From NCBI GenBank assembly GCA_021234155.1, contig JAJEKV010000035.1, forward strand, positions 2,542,001 through 2,606,000: DNA of 64,000 bases, written 5' to 3'. Both the position numbers and the translations under genes were made by a program. This DNA is from Isoetes taiwanensis. Lineage: Eukaryota; Streptophyta; Lycopodiopsida; Isoetales; Isoetaceae. Shown one piece after another: positions 39,187 through 51,741 of this stretch; position 1 is the first letter of the stretch; every line of letters starts with the position of its first letter. The notes below the pieces were generated by a model that saw only the letters and a list, made by a program, of their open reading frames with translations, did not search any database and was not told where the DNA came from.

Positions 39187-40717
39187 TTACGAGTCTTTCT
39201 TCGCTGTATCAGGCTCCTCCGTGCCAGCAATAGGATTAGATCGTCCAGCACCACTGATGGGATAAAAATCAAATACATGGGTAGTGAGGTCAGCTTCATC
39301 GAGATTGTCGAGGTCAAACTTAGCTTCTCTAATAGCCTCATAGTCAACGTCAGCAATCTCAGGTGATCCATGTTGGGCTTGGCCTGTTTGTGCATGTTCA
39401 TCACCTCCACCTTCAACAGCACCTTGATGCTGGGAAATAGGGACTGTAGCCAAGATAGGATTGAGCAGGCAGTCTAGCCTATCAAGAATCCCCTTAAGGC
39501 ACTATTGTTTGGCCGGATCATGTTTGAATACGATGCAGAACCTTTTGTGAATCAATGCAGTCCTGCCAAAAGCACCACAGGAGAAGTAATCAAACACTCC
39601 TATACCTGACTCTACCAGCTTGTACACGAGGTAGGAGCAAGTTGTAGGACCTAGATGACTTCTCATTATGATCTCTTCGGGCAAGCCTTGTCAACTGTAC
39701 CTGAATCTACTGCGAAAGAGTTTTTCAGTCATGGCCTCAGTCTCACCGTCCGTCTCTGCTTCATTGTGAGCAAGAAGTGGTGGAAGTTCCTGTGGGTGAT
39801 CGGCATAGGAAAACATGAGGTCAATCTCTTCGACAACAGTCAAGGCAGAAGTTTGGATCTTTGTGGTATAGATGAGTGCATGCAGTTCCAACACTATCCC
39901 CAAGTCTCCCATCCATCGCCTTTTTCCCTTTTTCCTTCACTCCAGCAGGCAGAATCAGAGGTAGCAATCTAGCTTCACTCGGGTAATTTTTAGGCATTTA
40001 GGATGATGCTGCTGATGCTGCATAGTGTTTCTTCGTGTGCATGATCAATCCTTTCTACCGTCTTGGGAAGAAGAGCCTCTTGAGAGACTCTTCTAGATTC
40101 CTTGTGGTGGGCTGACTCATCCCCTCCCTGTTCTGTGTAGGCTACTATTTTCAGACTTGTAGCATCAGGAAAAGGTCTCAAAGTTACCTGTGAATCCCCA
40201 AGGCAATGTGGACCAAGCTGCATCCTAGTTGGCTGCATCATGAGATCAGAGGGCTTTCTTCCTGGTAGGAACCATGATAATGGGTTGTGCTGCAATCATA
40301 TGTGCATCAAATGGGGCATCTTTATCATTTATATCAGCCAAAGTCTGAGCAGCATGAACGTGAATAGGAGATATGGCATTCGTTTCATCTTCCTCAGAGA
40401 TAAAGCTGGTCTTCTTGCTGCTGCTGCTCTTCTCGTTGCCCTTGCTACTGCTGGGGCCTCCCATGACTCTTGAGAGCATACCTGGACGATGGTTTCGTCC
40501 GTGTGCTGAGTCCCCCCGGACGAGCTGCTTAGGGCTCGCTTGTCCATGGTGTGATAGGTCTCATCTGTGGAGTCCGACATGCTGGGTTCGTCTCCCTTTC
40601 CCCGCCTCGGCCTCAGTGCTCACAAATATTCTTGCCACTGCCGGCAGCTAACTCCGCCATGCTGGGCCTCTTCCTGGGGCTCCTAACTTTCCTTGCAGTG
40701 CACTCGGTGCGCGCTAT
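39187..40717 (-). pseudogene. Element C methyltransferase-like protein, internally deleted
   Basis: The start region at 40717 reads ARTECTARKVRSPRKRPS after an ATA that replaces the ATG of the 37110 copy. Then follow DSTDETYHT and a Ser-rich segment. The ParB-like and central parts are missing or unrecognisable. The 3' part keeps RSRFRYS-x-QGLPEE, LGPTTCSYLVYKLVESG and a motif I counterpart VFDYFSCGAFGR at 39562-39597, colinear with element A. It ends in an acidic tail (EADLTTHVFDFYP) at 39187. Numerous stops are present. It shows that the H3-like N-terminus and the SAM-binding domain can belong to one gene in this subfamily. That fusion is inferred from one decayed copy. Confidence 0.5.
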
Positions 40718-40759
40718 ATCTTACAGTTAGGAAAACAGATTAACTTAAGCTGGAGATCA

Positions 40760-41925
40760 AGAGAAAGAGGGTTTAGAGCAAAATTATGGGAGAGAGACTA
40801 AAATGGTATTTAAAAAGGGAAAGATGCTCCTACATACCAAGGAATATTTTGTTGCCATCAATGTCCCTATTAATTAGTCACTGTTATTAATGGTTATCCC
40901 TTTTTATTATTATTAGCGCAATAGCCCAATGCTGGGTGTCACATTATCTTGAAGCCTAGCCTATTCATGTGTAAGAAAAAATGACATGGCCTCTTCTTGC
41001 ATTATTGGATCTAGGTCTATCCTGGCCAACAGTCGAGAAAAATACTTGCTTCGTGACTTTTGGGAAAGGGACGCATTTTTTCTCGCGCTTCTGTAATTGC
41101 CAAATGTTCTCTATACATCTTTTGCTTTAAGTCTTGGTGGTGTAATTCATTCGGAAACCCTAAGCTCCTAACTCCGATCTGCATACCTCACATTTATGTG
41201 GTCAGCTGTGTTGTATAAGTTGTGGCAACCTCTCGTCTTTGATATTCGTGTGCAGCAGAATTGCTGGGGGTCTAAAGACTTCATATCAATGGCAAAATGG
41301 ATTTGGATTTTTCCCTCTGGCAAAAAGAATGGTGTTTGTTGCCTTAAACGACTTATTTGTGTGTCATTTTGCAAAAGTCGTTGAGCCTTGGTGCTTAAAA
41401 ATCACAAGTCATTGCAGCCAAAGATGTATAAAAAGCGAAGCTAGAGAAGGTACTTGTGGCCTCTGATATTTTCATGGAGTCTAAATGATGGATTTCGTCT
41501 CATCTTGTCCTCTGATCTTGTCCTTTGATTATAATGCCAAAATATGTACGTGCCGTTTTGCATTTCGTATGCAGTTGGTGAGTTGGCCGCCTACGCATCA
41601 TGTCGATAATCAAGAGAGCAAGCAATCAAAAGTGAAATATTCAAGCTAGGAGCATCAATAATGTCTGATGCCTTATGAATTTATTTTTGTATATTACGGT
41701 GGAAACCTTCACTACAACTTCCTTTTTGCTTGGAATAGTTTCTTCGTAGACTCTTACAAATCCTCCCATTCTAATCATTGTGCCAAACTTTGTAGTGATC
41801 TCTCTAATTTTGGCTATAAGAAAACTTGATTGGCCCTATTACTTGCCCTAATTGCTCTTCTTGAATGCTAAGCTTCTTGTCTTGAACAATAGTGTTTTGC
41901 AAGTCCTAAGGCATTAAGAGTTCAA
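40760..41925. other. Element C spacer, no clear gene
   Basis: Upstream of the methyltransferase-like gene. There is a short AT-rich block, then unique sequence. ORFs at 41168-41466 overlap on both strands and have no motif. Confidence 0.35.
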
Positions 41926-41931
41926 AGACAA

Positions 41932-42207
41932 TGCCAAGAAAAACCTCCACTAAGAAAGAACTCGATAAGGAGCTATTTGACACCCTAGCTGAGGTAGCTA
42001 GAACCATCACTACAATAGTCTAGCCACTGTGGCAAAAACAGCAGCAACTGTTATAGTCCAGAATGCAGAAGCCATAAAAACATTTGCTAGATTACTTAAT
42101 GCAGCTGAAAATTGCAAAACTTCACTCAAACAGCTTAAACGCAAAACGATCACGGCATTGGTAAAGCTATTCCGAAGCAAAACAGAATCACTCGCTGGAT
42201 GCTGAGC
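41932..42207 (+). pseudogene. Small basic reading frame with a frameshift, unknown
   Basis: The ATG at 41932 opens MPRKTSTKKELDKELFDTLA and meets a stop at about 42022. A shifted frame continues with VAKTAATVIVQNAEAIKTFARLLNAAEN and a basic LKQLKRKTITALVKLFRSK to a stop near 42204. The composition looks helical. Its position on the plus strand of element C is where a transposase would be, but no transposase motif is present. Function unknown. Confidence 0.3.
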
Positions 42208-42467
42208 ATTTTAATTGTTAAAACAACATTATGGAGGTTCAAAGAGATCTCTATTACATTGAAAATAAGAAGTATTTTCAGTAATCATGTTTAGTATCTG
42301 GGCAACATTTTCCGAAATGGAGTGAAAAGCCCTGAAAATCAGGAAGTAGAGGACTCTAGCAGTCTTCATTTGCCGCATACAGATGTGCCATTTATTTTAA
42401 AGACTGGAAAAAGTGAGAAAGTAGACACCAAAAAGGCCAATCCTTTTACGCAAATAGAATTTCCTTC

Positions 42468-42497
42468 CATGAGAATGAGAATGAGAATGAGAATGAT
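42468..42497. repeat. (GAGAAT)n microsatellite
   Basis: Five near-perfect GAGAAT hexamers. Confidence 0.9.
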
Positions 42498-42559
42498 TTT
42501 TATCGTCCACTGAGGCCATTGCCAATCGGCCTATGGGACCCATAAGGAGCGCAGCAAAC

Positions 42560-42630
42560 TTATTACTGTCCGGGTTAAAAAACCCCCGCCCCGAAGGGTT
42601 TTCGAGGGAAAAATCGTGGCAGTAATAAGA
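42560..42630. repeat. Inverted repeat with stem CTTATTACTG
   Basis: CTTATTACTG (about 42560-42569) and CAGTAATAAG (about 42620-42629) are exact reverse complements enclosing about 50 nt that itself has CCCCCGCCCCGAAGGGTTTTCG. This may be a small foldback element. The inner part resembles AACCCGAAAGGGCGAGG at 52815. Confidence 0.5.
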
Positions 42631-42674
42631 ATGATGTCAAACTGTACAAGTATACATCAATGTATATATACATA

Positions 42675-42872
42675 TCAAGTGTGTGCTCGAGGACATTGCT
42701 GATCTCGTATGTCCATAACCTCCTGAAGGTATGATCCCAGCACCCGTACGGATGCTGTGCTCAATGTCACATGTAACGGCTGGCCAGGCCTGATCAACTC
42801 AGCATAGCACATCTGAATTTGATCATATGCTAGGCAACTTTGAAGGGTATGAGATTCATCCTCAATGACCAA
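42675..42872 (-). pseudogene. Possible diverged small element protein (element C)
   Basis: A 65-codon frame with LQSCLAYDQIQMCYAELI, followed by LHVTLSTASVRVLGSYLQEV. It weakly resembles the IKCSxSYNDLxxC core of the 80-aa family. It lies where a small gene would be in element C. The promoter block of the other copies is not present. Low-confidence homology. Confidence 0.3.
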
Positions 42873-42879
42873 CTATTAT

Positions 42880-45045
42880 GGTCGTGCCAACCAATCCATG
42901 TTGGGAGTTATTGTAAAAAGCATTGTATATATGGTCCTATTTTCTAAGCCATGGAAAAAATTCTACTTATTATTACTTAACTATCTCCATATGCTCCATA
43001 GTTTTCCTTGCACTTAACTACCTATTACGTATGCCATTGCCACATGTTATATGAATAAAATAAACTTGCCAAGCCATTTGCATCTTCTATTTCATTTGAC
43101 AATAAATTATTTATCCAAATGCAGGAATATATGACTTGCTAAACTTGCTAATTCGTTTGGTAGCTGTGGGCTTACATCTGCATATATCTCCAGCGCAAGC
43201 AAGAGCCATTTGATAGCTTTAGATTAGTTGCTCACGACATCTCTTCTCAATTGCAGGTCAGTTATATGTCATTCTGCAATTTATATCTCATAGTGTTATT
43301 CCTAGAATGAGTTGTGTGCAAGGGGGTTTCACATAGTTATAGCCGTACAATTCATGTGAGTGACCCAAAAGAGTTTATTTTGGACTTGAACCATACATAT
43401 ACTCTTACCGAGGGGGCTTTTTTTAGGTGACTCTGGTTCAATATGTGGCTGAAATGGGGGTTTTTGGAAGATTTCTAAGGCGTATACAAGGGGGTTTTCG
43501 ACGACCCCTTGCACGCACATGTGGTACCCCCTATATGATAGGTGCACCCCCCGGGGTTGTGTCGCTTCAAACTTGAATAGTAGAAATTAACTGCTGAGCG
43601 ACATCATGTTGCAAAAATTTTGGCAAAGAAAAAAGACCTTGAGATTGCTCTTTCCAATGCACCCAATATGAGGTATGATCTTTCTTTACGATCTAAAATT
43701 AGAAGCTTGTACGAACAAAGTGCGGAAGTTCAATGCTTTGCAAAACTTAGTTGACACAGCAGTGTTTGTGTTACTTTCTCCCTATCATACAACAGCGTTT
43801 TTGTTGCTTTCTCCCTATCATAAAATGGACATGGCCCAACAGATCATCCAGAGAATTTGCTCTAGATGGTCTTTAGTGGAGTTTACAAGAGTTATTGGCA
43901 ATATCGAGTTCAACTCAGGTGAAGCAGAAGCTAAGTTCATTTTGCTTTAAATTCATTCTGCTTTTCTCTAAGTTGTGCTCCATATAATTTCTAGTGGAAA
44001 ACCTTTAGCAAACATGTGAAAAAATTACTATAGCAGCCTTGAAATAGATATTTGATATATTTTTGACATTCACAACTATGCATTCAGAAGATCTTGTTTG
44101 ACTATGGACAGTGAATATTTCTGAGGTTGTGAATACATAGTACACGGTGAGATAGGCATTTTAGATGTTGCATGGTTTAACACTTGTACAAATATGGCAC
44201 CATGGTTCGTTCATCTGAAGGTCTGAAATAGTTGAACTTGATTCTTCATTTTGGCAATTACAGTTTATAATTGGAGGGGCGAGCCAGTGCCACAGTCAAT
44301 TCGTTTGAACAACCAAGCCCCCTCCAACCAACAAGATAGTAAGTCACCAATTGACGACAACATGTTTGCATGAGCACTTAATCATGATCACTTTCTGTAT
44401 CATGCATACATGAAAGTTTGCTAGCCCAAAGAAGAGGAATGCGTCCCAAGTCAGTAATTAAGAGCAACTATCAATCATTATAACCAGTGGCTCCCTTTTT
44501 TTTGTGTGCCCCAAAGTTGCATTGATTGGTCTATTGTCAAAATTTAAGCAAGCATGCTTTATTAGCCATTTTTTCATTGAAACCTTAGAAAATGAGTACC
44601 ATGTGCATACTCTTCACGTTTTAAAATGGCTGACGCATCCTGATGTTCACTAATCTTCACTGCTGGCTCCTTATTATCCAACACTATCACTCAGTCCAGA
44701 TAATTTATTTCTATAGCTTGTTGGTGCCTTAATGTTGGCTTCAGTGGCCACAGTCCTGGTTGCAAGCAGTAAATAGAAGGGTACAACTGTGTCATTTTCT
44801 AAACATAAATACGAACGTAGAACCTTGAATAGCAGGTTGAAATCTCATGCTCTACCATAACCCATGACTTAAGAAACTTTTTTGAATCAATTTAATGTCC
44901 ACATATTAATATACTTACCCTCTTTTACAAAACATGGGAGAAGAAATTTTGTGATTAAAATCCAACAACAAATTTAATTCTTGAAACATTGTAAATGTTG
45001 ATAGGTTTTGCCAAGAAAGCGCTATCAATTTACCTATTTAATCAT
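42880..45045. other. Intergenic region downstream of the receptor kinase
   Basis: No supported gene. A 91-codon plus frame at 43675-43950 includes a 30-bp tandem duplication (TTKCTTTCTCCCTATCATA). A T/C-rich, G-run-containing stretch lies at 43320-43560. Nothing else is recognisable. Confidence 0.4.
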
Positions 45046-45050
45046 TTATC

Positions 45051-46733
45051 TCATTTATCAAAAAAGATATTTCCAATTATAGCTAAGTTTGTAGATTTCC
45101 CTGAATTTGTAAGATTTGCACCTGAAGTTGATTGAGAGGAACTTGTAGCGGAATTTGTAGATTTCCCTGAAATTGTAGAATTTGCACCTGAAGCTGATTG
45201 AAAGGAACCGAGGAAAGGCAGATTTGGCATGACATTGGGAAGGCTGGGAAGAGCAGCTTCGCCATCCAGTATCTGGCAGCATCTCTTTATGCTTGGTCTC
45301 TGTTCAGCATCAGGATGGCCACAAAGCAAGCCCAGAGACAACATAACTCTCATCTGCTCAACATCATAATGTGATTGAAGTCTGGCATCAGCAACTCCAA
45401 GCAGGTCATTGTTCTTTTGTGCTTGCCAAACCCATTCCAGCAAAAATAAATATTCTTGATTCTCCCATAGCATGCTAAGAACAGGTTTTCCACATGCCAT
45501 CTCCAGAAGTAGGATACCATAACTGTATATATCAGATTTGACACTAGCTCTACCCATCCAGGCTAGTTCTGGCGCAATGTAGCCAAGGGTACCGGCCATT
45601 GTCATTGTTTGTTGTGACTGAGTGGTAGTGGTTTGCATGAGTCTGGAAAGTCCAAAATCTCCCAAACGTGCCACAAAGTTGTTGTCTAACAGCACATTTG
45701 CAGCCTTGATATCTCTATGTATAATTCTTTGTTCCCATCCCCCATGTAAGAATGCCAACCCCTCTCCCACTCCCTTTGCTATTTCATATCTCTGGCTCCA
45801 TGTCAAAAGACGGTCTGATGAAAATAAATGCTGATTCAGACTCCCATTTGGCATGTAGTCATATACATGCTCATGGCACCAACCTCTTAATCCAACTAAA
45901 TTTTTGTGCCTAAGAAGACCTATAACAGAAAGCTCTGCTGAAAATTGTTGATGCCCTTCTACTGACATCACCTTTACTGCCACTTCAGTTTTATCACTAG
46001 GCAATATCCCTTTATAAACACTCCCATATCCGCCCTTACCAATCATCAGGCTCTCGCTAAATCCTTTGGTGGCTATGCTCAGATCTGCATAGCTAAACCT
46101 TGAAAAGGGAGCTTGGACACAGTTAGAATCCCACTGTGGTGGCAGAGTTTGAGCCAAAAGTTTCCTTCTCTTGAGGCAGGCAAAACAAGCAATTGCTGCA
46201 GAGGCACACAGAGCAACAGCAAGAGGAACTGCTATGGCTAGTGGAACAAGCAGGCTTTTGGAAGAGGAAGAAGAAGAGGGCGAGGGCGATGGCGATGGCG
46301 ATGGCGATGGCGATGGCGATGGCGATGAAGGAGATGTTGAGGAAGATGGAGATGGTAGAGGTGCAGTAGTATTGCTATGACATTGGCTCTGGCATTCAGT
46401 TCCACAGTAAGCTGAAGTAACCCCGCAGTATCCCCACTTGCTGCAGCAGTAATTATTGTCACAAAGGGAATTGTTTGCCTGAATACCACATCTCACATCA
46501 GTCGTGGTGCTATTAGTAGTACTGTTGCATTGGCTCTGGCATCCAGAAACACAATACGCAGAGGTGGAACCACAATATCCATATTTGCTACAACATAGAT
46601 TAGAAGCGCAAAGAGCTCCTCCAGCTTGTTCCCCACAATCTTGTGCTCTGGTGCCTGATAGCACCATTAGTGCCAACAGAAGAACAACAGTTGAAATATT
46701 GAACACACATTGAAATGTTGAAACACTGGACAT
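45051..46733 (-). CDS. Receptor-like kinase with two hevein (chitin-binding) domains
   Basis: A 560-residue frame. Signal peptide 1-30 ([15 protein letters not shown]) is followed by hevein-type domains at 32-69 and 82-118. Each has eight cysteines and the sugar-binding S-x-Y/W-x-Y...Y set (S49, Y51, Y53, Y60; S98, W100, Y102, Y109). A Ser-Pro repeat linker spans 126-158 and a membrane helix 161-187. The protein kinase domain is about 225-495, with Gly loop GKGGYG 232-237, K254, E267, HRDIKAAN (D341), DFG (D359) and IAPE. It should sit in the plasma membrane and could sense chitin in the wall space, then phosphorylate cytosolic targets. The kinase resembles lectin-receptor-kinase types. Between WCHE (285-288) and VYDYM (290-294) about 6 residues usual at beta-4/beta-5 are missing. 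A single exon. Ligand and role are inferred. Confidence 0.9.
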   Translation of the reverse strand: MSSVSTFQCVFNISTVVLLLALMVLSGTRAQDCGEQAGGALCASNLCCSKYGYCGSTSAYCVSGCQSQCNSTTNSTTTDVRCGIQANNSLCDNNYCCSKWGYCGVTSAYCGTECQSQCHSNTTAPLPSPSSSTSPSSPSPSPSPSPSPSPSPSSSSSSKSLLVPLAIAVPLAVALCASAAIACFACLKRRKLLAQTLPPQWDSNCVQAPFSRFSYADLSIATKGFSESLMIGKGGYGSVYKGILPSDKTEVAVKVMSVEGHQQFSAELSVIGLLRHKNLVGLRGWCHEHVYDYMPNGSLNQHLFSSDRLLTWSQRYEIAKGVGEGLAFLHGGWEQRIIHRDIKAANVLLDNNFVARLGDFGLSRLMQTTTTQSQQTMTMAGTLGYIAPELAWMGRASVKSDIYSYGILLLEMACGKPVLSMLWENQEYLFLLEWVWQAQKNNDLLGVADARLQSHYDVEQMRVMLSLGLLCGHPDAEQRPSIKRCCQILDGEAALPSLPNVMPNLPFLGSFQSASGANSTISGKSTNSATSSSQSTSGANLTNSGKSTNLAIIGNIFFDK

Positions 46734-46834
46734 GCTTTAGTAATGCAGAAACTAAGAACCCAGCTTAAGCCTTAAGTATTGACATTACATGAACAGAAGC
46801 TAAGCAGCGCATAATTTTTTGTTAAAAAACACTG

Positions 46835-47398
46835 TAGCCACCATTGCCCAATAGAAAATATTCAGCACAGATAGGATAGGATATGACATGACTTCTTGGC
46901 GAATGAATTGGTCATTGTGAGATGTAGGGAGAACTGGTGGAGAATGGCAGGCTCGCGTTGAATGAAACGCAACAATAATACATTGTGATTTAAGAAATCA
47001 AGCAAACAACGACTCGTTCTTCACTAACGAACTGAACTGGTCCTTAAGTAGTATTTAAGCAGCAAAAAGACTTGCAACCTCGGAGCATAACGTGCCCTCC
47101 TCCATATCGAGGTACGATTGTTGGAGGTATTACATACAACGAATAATTCTTTTTTCTTAAAGCACCTTTGTAACACACGATTGCCCAATAAAAAGTACTC
47201 AGCTCAGATAGAGTATGACATGACTCCTTACTCCTTGGCGAACGAACTGGTCATTGTGAGATCCAGGTAGAACTGGTGGAGAGTAGCAGCCTCGCCTCGC
47301 GTTGAATAAACTGCAAAAATAACATGCATTGTACATTGTGATTTAGGAAATCAAGCAAACAGGACGACTACACCACTAGAACGAACTGAACTGGTCAT
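46835..47398. repeat. Direct duplication upstream of the receptor kinase gene
   Basis: Two copies (about 46843-47038 and 47180-47398) share ATTGCCCAATARAAA, GACATGACT, TTGGCGAAYGAA, TGGTCATTGTGAGAT, AGAACTGGTGGAGA and GATTTARGAAATCAAGCAAAC in the same order. They lie in the region that would contain the kinase promoter. Copies differ by small indels, so the duplication is not recent. Confidence 0.75.
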
Positions 47399-47439
47399 GG
47401 AGAGATATTGGGATATGGTGGAGAAATGTAGAATATGGT

Positions 47440-47760
47440 CGTTAAGTTAGATTAAGTTAAATTTTTTTTTAACTGCCAGTTAAACTTATAAGAGACGCTT
47501 ACGTTCGCACCAAGACTAAGTTAATTTTCCGTTAAGCCTTTAAAATAACGGAAACTACTTAAATCTTTTCGCACCAAAATAAATTAGGTTATATTTTTTT
47601 AACTTAACGACAAAATAAATATGCATTCGCACATGCCTGGGTTAAGTTAGTGCTAACTTTATGCTAACAGCAATGGCTTCGCACATTCATCCGTTAAGTT
47701 TTTTTTTTTTTTAAACCTTCTAGAATGAATAATGCTTTCACTTTTGATTAAGCTAAGCCT
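47440..47760. repeat. TTAAGTTA-rich low-complexity block
   Basis: Repeated GTTAAGTTAR, CGCACC/TTCGCAC and poly-T tracts occur several times. The pattern (TTCGCACMWT... every 50-70 bp) suggests an old tandem array. No gene. Confidence 0.5.
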
Positions 47761-47764
47761 TTAG

Positions 47765-48595
47765 TAACTAATGGAATGCATCCATTTGGATGTCAATTTG
47801 GTCATATATCAAATAAATTTTGGTCATGGAGTAAGAAGAGATAACTGGAATATTACATGATTTGATGTAACCTTCTCTGCTCTAAATTTGCTCTAAATTT
47901 ATCGTAGAATAGTGTTCCGAAGGAATTTCATACATATATGCAAGATAGAATGTCATAATTCCATGGATTTTCTAATCACATCCTTCCCTTTGGACTATTG
48001 ATGCTCACCTATATGCTCACCTATATGCTGGTAGGCACACAACGAACTTTGAGAACATATGCTCTTCCTTCACTTCCACTTCCACCTTAAACGGTATAGA
48101 AAATTGACCATGCTGCCTGTCTGCTCCTGAATACTAGGAATGCAGCACCACTGCACTGTTGTTACTGGGAGGTGGAATTGATTTTACATTACCATGTTCA
48201 TCTTCATAATTATTTACAACCATACTGGCCTTTGAAGGTGGTATTGGCTTTGCATTACCGTCCGCTACGTAATTATGTACAATCATTACATTACTATTTG
48301 GGGCAGTTGGCGCACTTGCATGAATATGTTCTCCTTCCTATGTTATTGTGAGCATTGTGGGGTCAAGTGACCGTTCAACATGCTTTCTTGCTGGACATCC
48401 CTTATGCTACTACATTTGTAACCTCTGCAAGCAGCATAGTATCAGTGCCTTGTTACTTTAGAATACAAATTCAGACTCTGTATGGTCACAATTCGATTAT
48501 TTATGATAAAACCAAAGATAAGACATGTAAGTAACTAAAAAATTTCCTAATTACTATAAGAAGCATGCGAACTAAAGAGCTACACGAAATCTATA
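47765..48595. other. Unassigned AT-rich region
   Basis: No motif-bearing frame. Two copies of GGTGGAATTGATTTTACATTACCATG / GGTGGTATTGGCTTTGCATTACCGTC lie at 48170-48265. Confidence 0.35.
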
Positions 48596-48596
48596 G

Positions 48597-48695
48597 TGCC
48601 ATCTATTGAACTTCCAATCATATGCTGGGGTGCAGATAACATTGGTGAAGCAGTAGGTGCATTTATTCAGTTGCCAAAGAAGGATGTAAGACTGG
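48597..48695 (+). pseudogene. Isolated fragment of the transposase N-terminal domain
   Basis: The plus frame reads VPSIELPIICWGADNIGEAV and then GAFIQLPKKDVRL, colinear with VPTHILPIPCDGADNIEEAV, GTFIEWPRQDIRY of element A (about 8965-9060). Sequence after it is non-coding with ATGTATGATACATG repeats (48715-48935). It is a remnant of another member of the element family. Confidence 0.7.
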
Positions 48696-48714
48696 TTGAG
48701 GCTTGTATGCTACA

Positions 48715-48945
48715 AACATATGTATGATACATGTGTACTACTCACGTGTATCATACACCTGCAGAAGGTCTATAAATCTATTCATGTATCTTAAAAATAT
48801 ATGTATGATACATGGGTGTCGTACCTGTGTACCCTAACACATGCAGAAGGTGCATGATACCGAGTAAATATGTTTTCTAAATATTTCATGGTGTACACAA
48901 CATATGTATGATATAGGGATACTGTACACGTGTATACAACCCCTG
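48715..48945. repeat. Repeats with ATGTATGATACATGKGT
   Basis: Three to four copies of CATATGTATGATACATG...CACGTGTATCATACACCTGCAGAAGGT-like blocks. Each contains the short palindrome TGTATGATACA. No coding potential. Confidence 0.6.
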
Positions 48946-48949
48946 CATA

Positions 48950-51735
48950 AGATCTAAAAAAAAAATTCCAATTTACTAAAAATTTTCCCATTATAATGAA
49001 ATTGTGCTTGTATGGATAGTTTCTGGATTCCTGCACTGAATTGCAATAGATTATTGTTTTCCATTAGTTGAAAAAATCAGCTAGTTACTCACGGAATTCT
49101 CTTGGCCCTGATAATATAGAACAGAAATTGCAAGGCAAGCTTTGTGAGGTTCCAAGTGGTTTTTCCATTGAGTCTCTAGGAGTTGATTGAATATTTGGTC
49201 ATAGTTGATGGTGGATAGAACTTTTCAATTTAGTTTAGACTTGAATAATCTGTGAGTTGGATCTATAATTCTAGTGAACAAGTTTACTTGTTGCTTCTGT
49301 GTTTGCTCCACCATCCCTTATATTTATGTCTATTTGAGTTCTTATGTTGTGATGTGGTAAGTTGGCTCTAAGCTATTGCCTAGTTTTTGCATTTATGGAT
49401 CATTCAAGTTTCATGGGGATCCTTGGTAAAAGATATAGTAGTCTTGATGACAATGAATTAATGCATGTTGAAGACCTCATGTTGGGAGTATATATCTTGA
49501 TCAATTGTTCGTCCACATTTTTGCTCTATCGGGTTGGAAATATATATCTTAATCAATTGTTCGTCTATGTTTTCACTCCATCACCCATGGGATACTTTTT
49601 AGCATTCATTTAATTAGAAGTAACTTTTATTAGACGTTTTTCAGACATACTTGTTAAAATTGCCTTATTATCTGTTGTTGTGGCAACAATTGTTGTGTGA
49701 TGTGTTGTATCCCACCTACATAGCCTTGGCCTTTACCTTTGCTAGCATTTTCATAGAATTTGTTGTGTTGAGTTTGCATATAAAGAATTGTTTAGATTTG
49801 TTTTGGGGGTCAATATCAAAATTGCAACGATATTTCTTTTAAAACATGCTTTCCAATTAATTAACATAGTGGTTAAACAATGTTAATGCCATTGTAGTTC
49901 TCCCAGATCGTACCTTAATATCTTATTCAAGATCTTGTCTTTTGAAGTCTCTCCTTCCTCTAATAGTTGCCTTTACAAGATTACATATTGAAGAGATTGC
50001 ATGTAGTGGACATTTGTTTTGAAGATAGAATCGTAGTGAAACATAATGGTGGGAATTACAATCTTAGGTGAGATTGATCCTTATTTTCTTTGTTTGATTA
50101 CTTTCTATAACCTTTTACAACTTCTACAAAATCGTGAACTAGGAGAAGTTGCTATGTTTGAAGAGAGGTTGAATTCTAGTTGCGTCTGCCATATATGGAG
50201 TTTATTGTATCTAGTAGTATTTGTGGTGTATTTACAGCTTTAGGCCTGTGTTGATACCTGTTTGCTTTGTTTCTATGACATCTTTTATACCGTCATCGTT
50301 GTACCCTTTATATGTTTTCCCTTGCAACTAACATATCCTCACCTTGTAATGCATATAAATGCACTTTCTCACCCTTGTTCATGTTCTTCACGATTTTTTA
50401 TAGCTGACAGATAGTTTTGCTTGACCATTATATCTCTAGTGAGTTGGTGCTAACCGCAACTCTCGAGATTTGTTGGAGACTCGTTAGGGAATTATATTGA
50501 TTTTGTGGAGATTACCATCTATGTGGCATTTCTGTTGCATTGTATCCTTCTTTTAAACACTTTATCATGCACCTGTCTTCTTTGCATGGTCTTGGTGATC
50601 CCACCAATTAGCCTAGCCTTATCTCCTTTTTGCCTATCCTATTTTTCTAACCATATCATCATTTTTCATTATAGTCTTTCATCCCTTTGGGCCTCAACCT
50701 TTGTTTACTAGCAATAGTCTGCCACTACCTGAGAGAGCACGTGCCAAGGTTGTTTTCAATATTAGAAGCTAGAAGCTTTGGATTTGCATCAGATGTTCCT
50801 TTTTCCATATGCACCATTTGGCCATAACCTAACTTCTTTAAATAATGTTTTTCGTTTGTCTATCTATCTATCTAGCTTGTCCTACCTGTAGTTGAACATC
50901 ACCTTGTCTTGTTTGGTTTGTTTATCGCATTTTCATATGGTCACGTGGGTCTTATGCCTAAAGTGTAAGCATTAGATATTTTGTGTTGCAGCTATAGTGT
51001 TATTAGTCTTTGTATAGAACCATTTTGAATCGGGTATGTTGGAATTGTTGAGACATCTGTCATTCCTACCATATTCTTGAATGTTTGAGAATTCTATAGA
51101 ACACTATTTACAAGTAACATTATTTAACTTAATGTATCTAGTTCCGTTTTACCTCTTGTGTGACCTTACTCATACCCTTATTTTTGACAATGTTCTTATG
51201 CTTTGTTTGTAAGTTGTATCTCCTCTATTTATGCACAACAATCTGTGATGTTATCCATGGTGAACTCTCTTAATTTGCTTTTGCTATATCTTGTTTTCCT
51301 AGGGAGTTGTTGATTATGGAACTCCATATTGTTGATCTATTAATATCAAACTTAAAAGATACAATAATCGTTGCTCCCACATGCATGGCCTTTGCATTTC
51401 CCAATTTTGCCTAGCCCTCTTGTCTAGATAATTTGAGCTATATAGATATCTCTCCCTTATTCGTGTTTCCCTTCTCTACACTTCTTTATTAACTAACATA
51501 TAGATTACTTGATGAGCTATGAATTATGGTTCCCTTTTTATCTCTAGTTATCGTTTAAAACTTGTTGAATATTGGTTGTTATTAGTATCTAGGCAGTATG
51601 GTGATGTGGTTCAATATGGTGCTATTTCATAAGTAGCCATTGGGGAAGGTATTGCACTTTTGTAATGTATCCATTTTGCTCTCTCCTTCTATTGGCTCAA
51701 AATCTCTTCAATTGATACCATGCTTTCTGCCTCTT
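48950..51735. other. Gene-free region
   Basis: AT-rich with T/C-rich plus strand. Frames up to 83 codons are hydrophobic through T-richness and show no domain. It could be the decayed 5' part of the DIRS-like element that follows. Confidence 0.4.
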
Positions 51736-51741
51736 TGTCAG

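Noticed and set aside
43675-43950. 91-codon plus frame as a gene
   Set aside because: No motif, contains a 30-bp tandem duplication, and there are no splice or promoter signals that could be trusted.
46171-46489. Poly(Gly-Asp) plus-strand frame and His-Arg-rich minus-strand frame at the kinase linker
   Set aside because: Antisense and shifted readings of the Ser-Pro repeat linker of the receptor kinase.
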